NCBI RefSeq assembly: GCF_017591425.1
Contig: NW_024464918.1
Span: forward strand, 12,770,001 to 12,834,000
Source: Ochotona curzoniae
Taxonomy: Eukaryota > Chordata > Mammalia > Lagomorpha > Ochotonidae
Direction of reading: 5' to 3'
Length of the DNA stretch: 64,000 nucleotides
Program-made: the position numbers and the translations under genes
The notes under the pieces: generated by a model
The model's database searches: none
What the model saw: the letters and a program-made list of their open reading frames with translations, nothing else
What the model was told of the DNA's origin: nothing
Shown here: piece by piece, positions 45,248 through 57,530 of the stretch
How the letters are laid out: each line of letters starts with the position of its first letter
Numbering within the stretch: the stretch's first letter is position 1

Positions 45248-46904
45248 GTTTGGGCCTCACGGGATCCCTGTGACAGTATTTCCCAAAAGGGAATATAAGG
45301 ATAGACCGGAAGCCATGCAGCTCCACAGTAACACATTCCAGGAAGGGACAGAAATCAAGTGCGAGGTGAACGGTGCTGTTCCTGCGGGCCCCCTGCCCGT
45401 CCCAGCTGCGGAGCTGAGCTTGGCTGGCAGCCTGTGGACTTCCAAACCACCGCCTCTCTTCCACGAAGGAGCCCCTTACCCTCCCCCTTTGTTCATCAGG
45501 GACACATATAACCAATCAATACCTCAGCCACCTCCTCGGAAAATTAAGCGGCCCAAGCGAAAAATGTACAGGGAAGAACCCACTTCGATCATGAATGCTA
45601 TTAAACTACGCCCCAGGCAAGTCCTCTGTGATAAGTGTAAAAACAGTGTTGTTGCTGAAAAAAAGGAGATTAGAAAAGGTAGTAGTGCAAGTGACTCTTC
45701 TAAATACGAGGACAAAAAGCGGAGACATGAAAGTGTAACTACTGTGAACAAAAAACTGAAAACTGACCATAAGGTGGATGGGAAAAACCAAAATGAAAGC
45801 CAGAAACGGAACGCTGTGGTTAAGGTTTCCAGTCTTGCACACAGCAGAGGCAGAGTAGTCAAGGTGTCTGCTCAGGCGAATACGTCAAAAGGTCAGTTAA
45901 ATGCTAAGAAAGTGCTGCAGAGCAAGAACATGGACCACGCGAAGGCCCGGGAAGTGTTGAAAATGGCCAAAGAAAAGGCGCAGAAGAAGCAAAGTGAAAC
46001 CTCCACTTCCAAAAATGCTCATTCAAAAGTCCACTTCACACGGCGCTATCAGAGCCCCAGCTCAGGTTCCCTTCCTCCCCGGGTTCGCTTGAAACCGCAG
46101 CGGTACAGGAATGAAGAAAATGACTCCTCTCTGAAGACGGGACTGGAGAAAATGCGGAGTGGCAAGCCCCAGTCCCGCTGCACCTCTACCCGCTCAGCAG
46201 GTGAGGCCCCTTCCGAAAATGCCAGGCCCTCGGCCGGCCCCCAAGAGGCCAGCAGGGAGGAGGTTCATGTACCTGGTGAGCAGGAGGAGCCACAGCCACT
46301 GGGCAAAAAGGGCAGCAAAAGCAATCTCTCTGTTTACATGACCCTAAATCAAACGAAATCCGACTCTTCCAGTGCTTCCGTGTGTAGCATTGATAGCACA
46401 GATGATCTGAAGTCTTCCAACTCTGAGTGTAGCTCTTCTGAAAGTTTTGATTTTCCTCCAGGCAGTGTGCACACACCTTCCACCTCCTCCACCACCTCCT
46501 CTTCAAAGGAAGAGAAAAAGCTCAGTAATTCCTTGAAAATGAAAATCTTTTCCAAAAACGTCTCTAAATGCGTCACACCAGATGGCAGGACCATATGTGT
46601 AGGGGACATTGTTTGGGCCAAGATATATGGCTTTCCTTGGTGGCCAGCCCGTATTCTCACTATAACTGTGAGCCGGAAAGATAATGGCCTGTTAGTCCGG
46701 CAGGAGGCCCGGATTTCCTGGTTTGGGTCTCCGACAACGTCCTTCCTTGCTCTTGCACAACTCTCTCCCTTCTTAGAGAACTTCCAGTCACGGTTTAATA
46801 AGAAGAGAAAGGGCCTGTACCGTAAGGCTATCACAGAGGCGGCCACGGCTGCCAAGCAGCTGACCCCCGAAGTGCGGGCTCTGCTGACACAGTTTGAAAC
46901 GTGA
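45248..46904 (+). CDS. PWWP2A: PWWP2A coding exon 2 (residues 196-747 and stop)
   Basis: Large second coding exon. It follows an acceptor (TTTCCTTCAAAG, AG at 45246-45247) and resumes in frame as R-FGPHGIPVTVFPKREY. Visible parts in order: proline-rich stretches to about residue 290; a basic segment with CDKC (Cys323, Cys326); a long Lys/Arg-rich internal region (about 340-520), the part reported in the human protein to bind H2A.Z and MTA1; a serine-rich stretch (about 567-620); and the PWWP domain from about residue 646 to 707. The signature FPWWP is residues 658-662, and Phe658, Trp661 and Trp687 match the aromatic-cage positions known in the human domain. The stop TGA is 46902-46904. Total length is 747 residues against 755 in human from memory; the shortfall appears as two small deletions before the serine-rich region. 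No frameshift or premature stop, so the gene looks intact. Confidence 0.97.
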
Positions 46905-47875
46905 GCATGGACAGTAAGGTAGGCAAGAACCACTGGAAGGCGCCACAGGTTTTCTGGTCTAGTTTGGAATAATTTCTGTGAGCTAGCTCGGCCAAATTGG
47001 AGAAATTAGACACAGTTGGCTGGATTTTTTTTTTAAACACTCACCTAATAGCCATTTTTAGACTGAGAAGCTTAAATTGAAAATGAGATCATAATTTTGT
47101 CGTGAGATCTTGGTAGTATTTTTCAGTTTTGAAATCTAAAACCATCCCAAGGCATAGGAGCCATAGCCTCAAATGAAATAGAATTTTTGCAGGGACTGTT
47201 AATTGCCATTTATACCTAATTTTCAATGTGTGTGTGCACGTCTAGACACACATGTGTATAGATATGTACACACACAAATCTATGAACTATATCCTGTCAC
47301 TGTGTGACATGGGGTGCATACTTGGGAGTTTAGTCAGGGCTGCTGAACTGGGAGGACAGTGTGGGTATTTAATGACTACTTGTTTGTAAGTTAATGAACA
47401 GCCTTTTTATGCACAGAACGGTGTAAAAGTTTGATACCTAGGTTTTCAGACCGAGATGCTTGCTATTCATTTACGGACTGGGGACTCAGCCCACTGTTTG
47501 CGTCGAGACTGTAATGGATAGTTTTTACTTATCACTATTGGGAATTTCACAAAAACTTTCAAGCTTTTAGTTTGGGAGTTTAGATAGGTTTGATTTCTGG
47601 ATATATAAATGGTTGGTTACTACATCTGGTCAGGTTTCTGCTGACTGGCTGTTCCTGAATTCGTAGGATCCGTCCTAGTGAATTACACTCTGTGAATTGT
47701 CATGTGTAATTGTTGCATTTTGGATGTACCTAATTTGATAATTTTTTAAAGAAACTATTTCCGTTTAAGGTATCTGTTTGCAGGTCAGAAAATGAAAAAA
47801 TGTAATTGTGTAATGCTCTGAAATGTAAACAAAAAAGAAACAAAGCTGTAAATAAAATTAACTAAATCCAAATTA
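46905..47875 (+). other. PWWP2A: PWWP2A 3' UTR (short form)
   Basis: AT-rich, SINE-free sequence directly after the stop codon, running to a canonical poly(A) signal at 47851-47856. It includes an alternating purine/pyrimidine patch (about 47226-47280). The end at about 47875 is estimated from the usual 10-30 base spacing. Confidence 0.8.
47851..47856 (+). terminator. PWWP2A: Poly(A) signal AATAAA, PWWP2A short 3' UTR
   Basis: AATAAA about 950 nt after the stop codon; followed by AT-rich sequence and then a T/G-rich stretch (TTTGTGTGTGTTTCT from about 47877), the arrangement expected at a cleavage site. Confidence 0.75.
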
Positions 47876-47879
47876 TTTG

Positions 47880-49732
47880 TGTGTGTTTCTCAAAAAGCTT
47901 TGAAAAATTTCAAGATGGAAGAAATTATTCTTTGTAATAGTGTTGAGCAAATGAAAACTCAGTTACATTTATTGCCATTTACCCTATTGGGGAATATCAG
48001 ATACATTCAGAGATGAATTGGTGTATTCTTAAAATGAGGTTTTGTAGCACGGAGGTCTGCTATGTTTCTGGATTTGATATCCTGCTCCTGCTAATTTCTC
48101 ATAAATATGCGGATTTTACTTTATATACTTTTCATCTCAATATTCATGTTTTTTTTTTTTTTTTTTGCATTTGGGAAGTTCTAGCTCATTACTTCACTGT
48201 GTTTTTGTGGCTAATTATTCAGCCTGCTGTTTTTTCTGTATAATCCGTCCTGAAGTTTTGATAACTGACTCTATATTTAGTATTGTCTTGTTAGTAAAAA
48301 ATGTATATGATCCTGTGTGGAGGCAAATTTATTACGAGTATTTTTTCTTTAAGATTTTCAAACGTTGTGTCTAACCTTTGATAATACTTTGACACTGAAA
48401 ATTTAAATATTTAAGTAAATTGCCTTTTTTGTGAATTTTTAAATCCAATTTGAAATAATTGTGGTTACAAAGGAGTTAATAATGAAATAGATTAATGGAA
48501 GTTGGAAATTGATAGTCTATCATCTTCCCTAAAGCTATGGACTTGATAGTGACCAGTTTCTCTACGAGCACGATTTTGCTCCCCGAAACTCAATCAATGC
48601 TTTTTGATGATAATAAACACACAATTAAAAAAAATCCAACTGTTTCATTTGGAATAGCACATATTCTTTCCTGCAAACAGAAACAAATATCATTAAACTT
48701 AGTATTAAGAAAAATTTAAAACAGGTTAAATGAAGTTTTAATGGAGAGGTTATAAGTTAGAATCTACATGAATTTTGAGTAGAATAATAAGCTTGCTTAG
48801 GTATTTTTGATCATTCAAAATCTACATTTATATGAAGGTCAGAAGTGTAACTGTAGATGGTTTTGACAGTAGATGTTGCTCTACAATTGCTTTGGCAAGT
48901 GTGCTCTTGAAGCATAAAGCATACTTGGTTTTAAAAGACATGAAATCCTGACTATTGAGTGCACACGTAATATATGCAGTTTTATAGAACATACCTTTGT
49001 GCAAAGGACTGAGGTAGAATCACAAGTTTGTGGTCGCTTATAAACTCAAAGCTTGGCATGTTTCATTAGATATTTTCCCAAGAGAAGTTTTAAACATCTT
49101 GCTTCTCGGCCTTCTTGCTAGGATCTAAAGAATCTCTGTAGCTGTTTATTAAAGTTGTATTCAAGTAGAAGTTTCTTAAGGAAATAGATAAATTTGTTCA
49201 GTAAACTCTATAGTTGAGTAGCTACCAGAGTTTTACTTTGAAATGTATGGAGATACATCAAGTGGGTATTTTTTCCCATACTGGGAAGGAATTGGGCTTA
49301 GGCCAAATATTCAATTGTTTAAGTGACTAAAAAGATGATCAAGGGAGAAACCGAGTGGTGCTGCAGCAGTTGTGAATGTTAAGCATGTTTTTCGTTTTAG
49401 ACATTTGAAGCTTTAGAAAGGCATCTGTTTTCTAGAATTGACAGTCGAGAAACCTGGCTCTTGATTTGAAAGGGACATGACTAATTTATGCACAGGAATC
49501 TAAAACTGTAAGATGTCTTTGAAGTACTAGGCTGTGCTAGCCTGAAGCGCATTCACAGGACGGTAACGCTAAGTGAGTACTATGTGCAAGGGGCGGGAAT
49601 TTGTGAAGGATTGTAGACGGCGTGGCACCGAGACTAAGCAAGGAAGTGAACGTTAGTGGGGCTGCGATTCTTGAGTTGCACATCTATTTCAGTTTTGCCT
49701 TTCTAAAAACTGGCTCCATTGAGGAACATAGC
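47880..49732. other. SINE-free AT-rich sequence after the short 3' UTR
   Basis: About 1.85 kb with no SINE; T-run at about 48151-48167 and a possible U2 fragment at 49101. Could include extended 3' UTR; no further strong signal. Confidence 0.45.
49101..49125 (+). pseudogene. Possible U2 snRNA 5' fragment
   Basis: 25 bases beginning GCTTCTCGGCCTT match the 5' region of U2 snRNA from memory at 22 positions. Downstream similarity fades quickly, so this would be an old, truncated retrocopy; chance is possible. Confidence 0.4.
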
Positions 49733-49946
49733 CAGTTTTTCAAAAGGTTTATGTCAAAACAGAGGCAGAGGTCTTTCACTTGCTATTTTACTTCCCAAAT
49801 GGCTGGGATTGGGCCAAGCTGAAGCCAGGAGCCTGAAACTCCATCTGGGTCTCCTTGAAGCCCCAGGGCACCAGCTGGAGCAGCCCACTGCTCACATGGG
49901 AAGCCAGTATCATAGGCTGCAGTTTAACTTGCTGTGCCACAATGCC
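49733..49946 (-). mobile_element. Old CSINE
   Basis: 'CACTTGCTATTTTACTTCCC' to TGCTGTGCCACAATGCC. Confidence 0.7.
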
Positions 49947-51117
49947 TTCACTTTTCTGTAAACAGAGTAACTTGAGTTGGAAATTGAAAAAACCTAGTAA
50001 ATACCTTAGGAAATCTACAATTGAATCTAAAATTTGTTTTCCCTTAAGTTGGTTTACTTTTATTAGTACTTAGGGAAGAGGTGAACAAATGTTGATCATG
50101 TTTTACTGGAAGGATCTGTGCTTGGTGCTGACCTTGAACAGGGAATTTTCCGGAAAGGATGAAGACAAATTGTAAGTTGGGGGAAATTTGTTTTACTGTA
50201 CTTATTGCTATTGAAAGGTATAACGGAAATGGCAAATCTGTGGGAATTGGGAAGTAGGCAGAAGGCTGATAACATGCCAGCTGTCAGGAGAGAGGGAGTG
50301 TGCGTCGTTACTGTTCTGGGCTTTGACCCAGTAGGTGGAAGACTCCTGTGGTTACAGGTTGCCTACACTTCATAGATGTAGAAATTTTAAAACTGAAAGG
50401 ATTATCAATTAGTATGCCTTATTATGCTATTTTTAAATAAAGAATAGGGAGTTTAGAAGTCAGAATCGTTTCCCAGCTTACTTCAGTGTCTATCATGTGT
50501 AGTTGAGAGTACAGTCCCAAGAAACAACTCTGCCTAATATTTATTCATTTAAGAAAATTAACATAGGTTCAAACAAGACTCAAATATTTTCTCCTTCCCT
50601 TATGGCATTAGGCGTTTCATAGTAATCCAGTAATTGTTGGGATAGTAATTTACCAATCTAAATAGACGTAAGTGCAGTCTTGTTTCATTAAGCATTTTCG
50701 CTGTATAGTCATTACCACTATGTGTAACTGGGTTGGAGTTGGGATAGAGCCCTTTTGGAGGGAGTTGGGAATTAAGGCACAGTTTCTTCCTTAGAATGGT
50801 AATTGGAACAAGGCTTGCCTTTGTTTCCTTTCTAATCAGCCTTCAGTACTGAGCATGCTCATAAGACCCCCATTTTTAAGTACTGTAATTGCCCTTTGGA
50901 AAAGATTTGTGAACTGGTGTGACTTTCTTCTAAGAATTTTAATGTAGGTTTTAGTTAGTAGTATTCTGTTCTTGTAACAATCAATTTTTTGGATTTTCGA
51001 AGTATAGAAATAACTATTTAAATGATTGTGGTGATAGGATTAATTTGTAAGGCTCAAGTTGCTTACGTACTGTTATCTATTGCCATTTTTACACTATTAT
51101 CTGTTTGCATTTTTCAT
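49947..51117. other. Unassigned sequence
   Basis: 1.2 kb AT-rich; nothing recognised. Confidence 0.5.
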
Positions 51118-51405
51118 GATTTATTTTATTTGAAAGTCAGATTACAGAGATTGTCCACCTGCTGGTTCTATCCCCAAATGGCTCCAAAGGTCGGAGCTGG
51201 GCTACTCCCATCCTTGGGCCATCCTCTGCAGTGTTCCTAGGCCACAAGGTTGGAGCTGGGCTAGTCCCCACCTTGGGCGTCCTCTGCAGTGTTCCTAGGC
51301 CATAAGCAGGGAGATGGGTCTGAAGTAGAACAGCTTGGATGTGAATCAACACTCAAATGGTGCTGCAGATGCAGGACTAGCTTACTAAGTTACCATTCCA
51401 GCCCA
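51118..51405 (-). mobile_element. CSINE with internal duplication
   Basis: GATTTATTTTATTTGAAAG to TTACCATTCCAGCCC. Bases of about 51194-51251 are repeated at 51252-51308. Confidence 0.8.
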
Positions 51406-51426
51406 TATATAAACTATATTTTTGAG

Positions 51427-51695
51427 TCTTATTTTTTTTTTCTTGGAAAGTCAGATTTTACAAAGAGGAGAGACAAAGATCTTCCATCTACTGGTTCGCT
51501 CTCCAATGGCCAGAGCTGAGCCAATCTGAAGCCAGGAGCAAGGAGATTCTTCTTAGTCTCCCACGCGGGTGCAGGGTGGTCCTTGACTGCTCTTCCAGGG
51601 CACAGGCAGGGAGCTGGATGGGAGGTGGAGCAGCCAGGGCCCATATGGGATTGTGGCACTTAGAGGTGATAGATAAGCCATTGCACCAGTCACTT
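51427..51695 (-). mobile_element. CSINE
   Basis: TCTTATTTTTTTTTTCTTGG to GCCATTGCACCAGTC; internal deletion at about 51575. Confidence 0.9.
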
Positions 51696-51729
51696 TCATG
51701 TTAAAACGACTAATAAAAAATGTCTTTTT

Positions 51730-52012
51730 AGAAAATTATTAATTATTTGGCAAACGTATAGAGAAAGGAGAGATAAAAATGACTTATTTGCTGATTTACT
51801 TCCTGTTAGCCACACTTCTGCAACTGGAGCCAAGAATTCCTTTCCAATCTCTCACATGGGTTCAGGGCCCCCAGGAACTAAGCCATCCTCCACTGCTTTT
51901 CCAGGCTATTAGGAGCTGGATAAGAAGTGGAGGATCTGGGATTGAAACCCCTGTTCTTACGGAAGTCTGATGTGACAGGTGGAGGCTAAGCTTGCTATCT
52001 CATGGCACTAGC
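51730..52012 (-). mobile_element. Old CSINE
   Basis: TTATTAATTATTTGGCAAAC to CTCATGGCACTAGCTCC. Confidence 0.7.
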
Positions 52013-52059
52013 TCCTCTAAACCAATGTCTTCATATAATGTGTGTATCATAGTAACATT

Positions 52060-52369
52060 CATTTTTTAAAGATTTTATTTTTATTGGAAAGTCAGATTAA
52101 CAAAAGCAATGATCTTGCATGTGTTGATTCACTCCCCAGTTGCTGCGATAGCTGGCCAGAGTTGAGCCAATCCAAAGCCAGGAACTTCCTCTTGGTCTCC
52201 CAAGCAGGTGCAGGGTCCCAAGGCCTTGGGCCGTCCTCAACTGCTTTCCCAGGCCACAAGCTGGGAGCTGGATGGGAAGTGGAGCAGCCAGTTCATGTAA
52301 TGGTACCCATATGGGATCCTGGTGGATGTAAGGTGAGGACATTAGCTACTAGGCTACTGTGCTGGGCCT
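52060..52369 (-). mobile_element. CSINE, full length
   Basis: TTTAAAGATTTTATTTTTAT to GGCTACTGTGCTGGGCC. Confidence 0.95.
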
Positions 52370-52451
52370 CCCCAGTAACATTCTAATATTGTTTTGTATA
52401 CAACACTTTGATGGGAAGTGCCAAGTTTGCTTGTTCATTTGTTTTTTGTAA

Positions 52452-52724
52452 TTCATTTTTTTGAAAGGCAGATAGAAGAGAGGAGACACATGTTCCATTT
52501 GCTGGTGCATTACTCAAATAACTGCAGTAGTCAGAGCTGGGCTTGTCTGAATGAAGCTAGCAGCCTAGAGCTTCCCCTGGGTATCTCATGTGGTTCAGGT
52601 GCCCAAGAATTTGGAACATCTTGCAATGTTTCCCAAGCAATTAGCAGGGAGTTGGGTCAGAAGGGGTGCGCCAAGGACTACATGGGACAGGCGCTGCAGT
52701 GTCCTTAACCTACCCTGCCATGCT
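52452..52724 (-). mobile_element. Old CSINE
   Basis: ATTCATTTTTTTGAAAGGC to CCTACCCTGCCATGC. Confidence 0.75.
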
Positions 52725-52881
52725 CCCTATTCATTTTTTGAGTCAAATTTCAAAATGCCTTTAATAGACTTGGGGAAAAAATTGATTTTTCAGTTTTATT
52801 CTTATGAATTCCTGTATTCTGGGACCAATTAAATACAGAATTTAAAGTGAAGGAACCATTTGATTGAAAAGTTAGCAATGA

Positions 52882-53194
52882 GGCTGGCACAGGAGCCTAA
52901 GAGCCAAAATCCACCTTGCAGGTACCGAGATCCCATATGGTTGCTGGTTCTAATCCCGGTGGCCCTGCTGCCCATCCAGCTCCCTGCTTGTGACCTGGGA
53001 AAGCAGTTGAGGACAGCCCAAGGCCTTGGCACCCTGCACTCACCTGGGAGATGTGCAAGAGGCTTCTGGCTCCTGATCAGCTCAGCTCTGGCTGTTGCAG
53101 CCCCTTGGGGAGTGAACCAGTAGATGGGAGATCTTTCTGTTTGTCCTCCTCTCTGCAAATGTGACTTTCCAATGCAAATAAATAAGTCTTTTAA
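52882..53194 (+). mobile_element. CSINE, sense to PWWP2A, with probable target-site duplication
   Basis: GGCTGGCACAGGAGCC head to AATGCAAATAAATAAGTC tail. AAAAGTTAGC at 52867-52876 and 53195-53204 marks the insertion. Confidence 0.9.
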
Positions 53195-53204
53195 AAAGTT
53201 AGCT

Positions 53205-54418
53205 GTGACGGAGCAAAATATTGAATCCATTTCTTATTTTTCAATTAAATAACTTAGATGGGTTTGGTGCTTATCTAAGTTAAGGAGCCTTTTACGGAAC
53301 ATAAGTTTTACAAAAGTACTTTAGAAAGCTTGACGCTAAGAAAGGTCAGGTTTTTTGTTGTTTTATATTTCTATAACTGTTGTAAGTTCGCATTCAGGAA
53401 GTTAAAGCCCAGAGGAATGGTCTGTGCCAGTTGCGTCTGGTATTGGTGGTACAGGAAATGTACAGAAACGAGGCCAGCGTTCCTGCATTCAGTTTGCACC
53501 GGTAGTGTTCCCCAGCAGGCTTTTATTGAGCAAAGCATCATCCCCTTCCTTGTTTAGGCATATAGTTGGAAGTACAACCTCCTCAACCATAGTTCCTAGA
53601 TTGCTGCCACTTAAAAGGTAAGTTATCGTGGGCTGTTTGATAATCATCATCTGTGAAATGGGCAGAGCAGCGCCGCCTTAGGACACCGACGGTCAGCAGA
53701 CTTCCTGACACAAGATGTATGCCAACATGCTGTCGCTACCATTCACGTGTGTTGGTGAAATGTCACTGCGAGCCTGCAGTCAGGACAGATGAAGATATCA
53801 CAGCAGTGTAATGTCCTGAAGCTTGCATGGTGACAGCAGCAGTGGCCATGAGCACACCCACAGTGGCTTCCGCAGGCCTTGTTTGGGAAGCTGGCTGGCT
53901 GGGCTGGAGCTCGGGGTAAAGGCAGACCTCTCCCTTTGCTCTGCTGTTCACTTCTGTGACAAATTTCCTGGATGTGCTTTCCCGTTTCTACTACCTACTA
54001 TGCCAAGCTCAGGACACAGAAATGGCTGTTTGTGAACAGATGAGGAAGAATAATTTTGCTTGGTGCTTGTTAAGTGCTACAAGGACAGCCTGAACACTGC
54101 AACATGTTCCCAAGGGCTGTGACAGGGAGCTGAGCTGGCAGGGCTCATCTGTTGGAAGTCACGGCTTAGGAGCGCCAGAGGAAGGTGTTAGAAGACCTCA
54201 AGTGAGGCTACGTGTGATTCCCTGAGCCTGTGGTGGTGTCCTGTTTTAATATTTATTGGTTTGTCAAATTGGTGAGAAAGTGAAATGTTAAAACTGCACA
54301 GTTGTTGGACGTTGTTTCCCCTTCTTGGAAGGGAAATGCCTTACATTCTATGGCCTTGATCTCTGTGTGTCATGACTATATTATTTTCTTTTTTTTCCCA
54401 AAGGTATCTTTATGTATT
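53205..54418. other. Unassigned sequence
   Basis: 1.2 kb; weak MIR scrap at 53620-53690 (ATCATCTGTGAAATGGGCAG). No gene recognised. Confidence 0.5.
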
Positions 54419-54731
54419 TGTTTTTAAGATTTATCATTTTATTGGAAAGGCAGATTTACAGAGAGAAGGAGAGACAGATCTTCCATACACTGGATCATTC
54501 CCCAAATGGCCACAATGGCCGGAACTGAGCCAAGCTGAAGCCAGGAGTCTCCTGTGGGTCTCCCACGCACGTGTAGGGTCCCAAGGCTTTGGGCCGTCCT
54601 CGGCTGTTTTCCCAGGCCACAAGCAGGGAGCTGGATGTGAAGTGGAGCAGCCAGAATAACCACCAGTGTCCATACGGGATCCCGGCACATGCAAGGAGAG
54701 GATTTAGCCACTAGGCTATCACAGGGGCACC
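54419..54731 (-). mobile_element. CSINE, full length
   Basis: TGTTTTTAAGATTTATCATT to GGCTATCACAGGGGCAC. Confidence 0.95.
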
Positions 54732-55061
54732 CGTGGTTCATTTTTGTGGTTATTGCAAATCTGTTTTTTTCGCCTTCAGATTTCAATAGGGAGGCAGGCC
54801 GGGAATGGCACACCCTAGTGATAAAACCTGGTATGCTTGGAAGAACTATGTGCCTTTCTAATTTCTTGTCCTAAGAGTAGAAAAACACCTGCTTTGGAAA
54901 AAAGTCCTAAGGCTAGAAAATCCGGGATGCTTATTGTGTAAGTAGATACTATTTATGCATTTCCTGCTAATTAATGTGTATCACTGCTACATTGTATCAG
55001 AGAAACTTGCATTATGCACAAAGAAGTTACATTGTATATAACTTAAAGGTTTTGAGAATTT

Positions 55062-55368
55062 GTGTGTTTCATTGGAAAGGCAGATCAGATTTGTGGAGTG
55101 AGAGACAAAGCTTTTCTATCCACTGGTTCACTTCCAGTGGCTGTGCAATGGCTGCAGCCCAGGGGATCTGAAGCTAGGAGCTGCTTCTGGGTCTCCATGT
55201 TGGTGCAGGTGCCCAGGGGTTTGTGTCATCCTCTATTGCTTTGGAGGCCACAAGCAGGGAGCTGGATGGGAACTCCCTGCAGCAGGGATGCAAACCAGCG
55301 CCCACGTGGAATCCCCATGTGTTCAAGGCAAACATTTGGCTCCTGAGCCATTCATTGCTCTGGGCCCT
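55062..55368 (-). mobile_element. CSINE
   Basis: TTTCATTGGAAAGGCAGATC to CATTGCTCTGGGCCC. Confidence 0.9.
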
Positions 55369-56169
55369 AATTCAGTTTTCCGTTAAGTCTTGGGTTTGAA
55401 CTAAACTAGGTTGTCTTCTCTCTTCTGTGCTCTTGGTCTGCTTGCGGACAATTTGCGTCATAGTGGCTGGTTTCCCGTTTCCAGTGCACCTGACCCCTTG
55501 TCTGGGGGTTCCTGTCCATGTGCTGTGTCAGAGCCACGACTCAACAGAGATCTTGTAAGATGCCCCAGCAACCTCTGTGAGCCTGAACACTCGAAGGAAG
55601 CCCTGTCTGAACACGAGCACAGAAGTAGCCAGCTGCTGTGATGGGAGACTGGTCTATTAATGTCTCCCATGGGTGCAGTTGAGGAGTTTACAAGGAATGA
55701 TGAGGGTGTTCAGCATCTATCTCCTGTTGTAGAATCAAAAAGTAGGTTCTTTATTCAAAAGACAAATTGTTACGTATGCTCAGATTCCTCTTTCTGTCTG
55801 ATTACATCATGGTTAACAGTGTTTCCAAAATAACCTCACTGACCTTCAATGAAAGAAATATTTTTTCTCAGTTAAAAATCAGAAGTAATTGTAGATCAGA
55901 TATATACAAAAGTTTTCATTGTTAGAAAAGGCTTTAAAAAATTTTTTTCTACATGCTTCTGATTTAATAAGGTATGTTAAAACAGAGTGTTTAATTATTA
56001 AGAAGAATCGTCAATGTGGTTGATAGTCCTAAGATTACTGTGCTAATGTGATAAATGAATTTTTTCTTCACAGTTCAACTAAGGAAGTAAGTCTTAAAAT
56101 AGCAATCCTTTGCATGAATTGTGCTTAGAATTTGAAAGCAGTTTTGAAAGCCTAGGAAAAAAGGTTATT
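55369..56169. other. Unassigned sequence
   Basis: No recognised gene or repeat. Confidence 0.45.
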
Positions 56170-56470
56170 CTGTTTCTCAAAAAAAATTTATTTTCACTTT
56201 TAGGCACAGATCTTCCATTTGCTCCCCAAATGTTGGCAGCAGCCAAGTCTGGACACGGCTGGAGTCAGGAAGTCTCTCTGCATCTTTTGTGGGTGGAAGG
56301 GACTCAAATATATTTCAGTTGTTAGCTACTGTTCGCCAGTGTCTAGATCAGAAATGGAGCGGTCAGGATTTGCCAGGGTCTCCATCATGGGTACAGTGCC
56401 CCACGTGGTGTAGTAATGCTGCGCCAAATGATGCTATTTCTCCTCGAAGTTTTAGGCACTATGCAAGGCT
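56170..56470 (-). mobile_element. Old CSINE
   Basis: 'TTTATTTTCACTTTTAGGCAC', 'CTGGACACGGCTGGAGTCAGG'; strongly diverged. Confidence 0.55.
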
Positions 56471-56513
56471 GGTCACTGGATAGTTTCTAGTTATTCTGCA
56501 AAACGGGCTCATT

Positions 56514-56560
56514 GAACTCCTAAGTTATTACAGTCAGTAATAACTCCTAAGTTATTACAT
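56514..56560 (+). repeat. Short tandem duplication
   Basis: AACTCCTAAGTTATTACA occurs twice about 27 bases apart, separated by GTCAGTAAT. Confidence 0.8.
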
Positions 56561-57272
56561 AGTCCCAAGACAAGACTATTGTGGGTTACCCTACTCTTTG
56601 TTTACAAGTTTTGTCCTTTGTGAGTTTGCCTGAATGGTGGCATTTTGGTGGGGATTTGAGCTGGGCTGGAGAGTGCCCTCTTGTGGCCAGGGCTGGTGTG
56701 GTTACCAGGCTGCCAGGTCTTTTCCTGTGGTGTTAAACCTCAGCTTCCTTTGAGGTCAAGCAGACTATCTAGAAAATTTAGCTGAGTCTTATTTTGAAAT
56801 TATTTAGATCTCTATTGGGTATCAGGAGGCAGCGTTCTCCCAGCAGCTGGGTCTCTGGGAATGTTGAATGCTGGATTTATCTTTTCACAAACTCAGTCTT
56901 TTTTCACTTATTGTATTATAAATGTATGGTAAACATCTGTATATCCTGAGTGAATTAACCAACACAGTTGTGATTTACTTAAGACATGTTAGAGTGTTGT
57001 AAAATGTAGTATGGAAATGTATTATAAGCTACTTCTTCAAGCACAGTCATTGATGACTTCCTGGATAATGCCGACATGTGGTGAGAAAGGTTTAAGGAGT
57101 TGTGCTGTACTGCTTTGGAAAGCCTAACACGAGCTGTTTGGCAGCTAAGGTGTAGTGCAAGGTGAGCTGCATATGAGCTCACCATCTCAGTGTGATAAAG
57201 GATCGGGGATGGAGGTTCAGTTCAAGGTTATTCTGTATAGGAATAGTTGTTGGCTGTCTTGATCTTTACTTT
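56561..57272. other. Unassigned sequence
   Basis: Nothing recognised. Confidence 0.45.
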
Positions 57273-57530
57273 TTGTTTTAATTTTCATTGAAAGGCAGTT
57301 TTCACAGAGAGGTCTTCCACCCCATTGGTTCATTCCCTAAGTGGCTGCAACAACTGGAGCAGATCTGCTCAGGAGCCTCCTCTCGGTCTCCACTGTGGCT
57401 GCAGAGACCCAAGGACCTGAGCAGCCTTCTGCTGCTCTCCCAGGATACACGCAGGGAGCTGCGCCATGGGATGCGGGTGCCACAGGGTGGCGGGTTAATG
57501 TGCTGGTTTACCATGCCCCCTGCTCTATTC
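57273..57530 (-). mobile_element. Old CSINE
   Basis: TTTTGTTTTAATTTTCATTG to GTTTACCATGCCCC. Confidence 0.75.

Noticed and set aside
45524..46933. Minus-strand open frames opposite exon 2 (up to 194 codons)
   Set aside because: Shadows of the recognised PWWP2A coding sequence.
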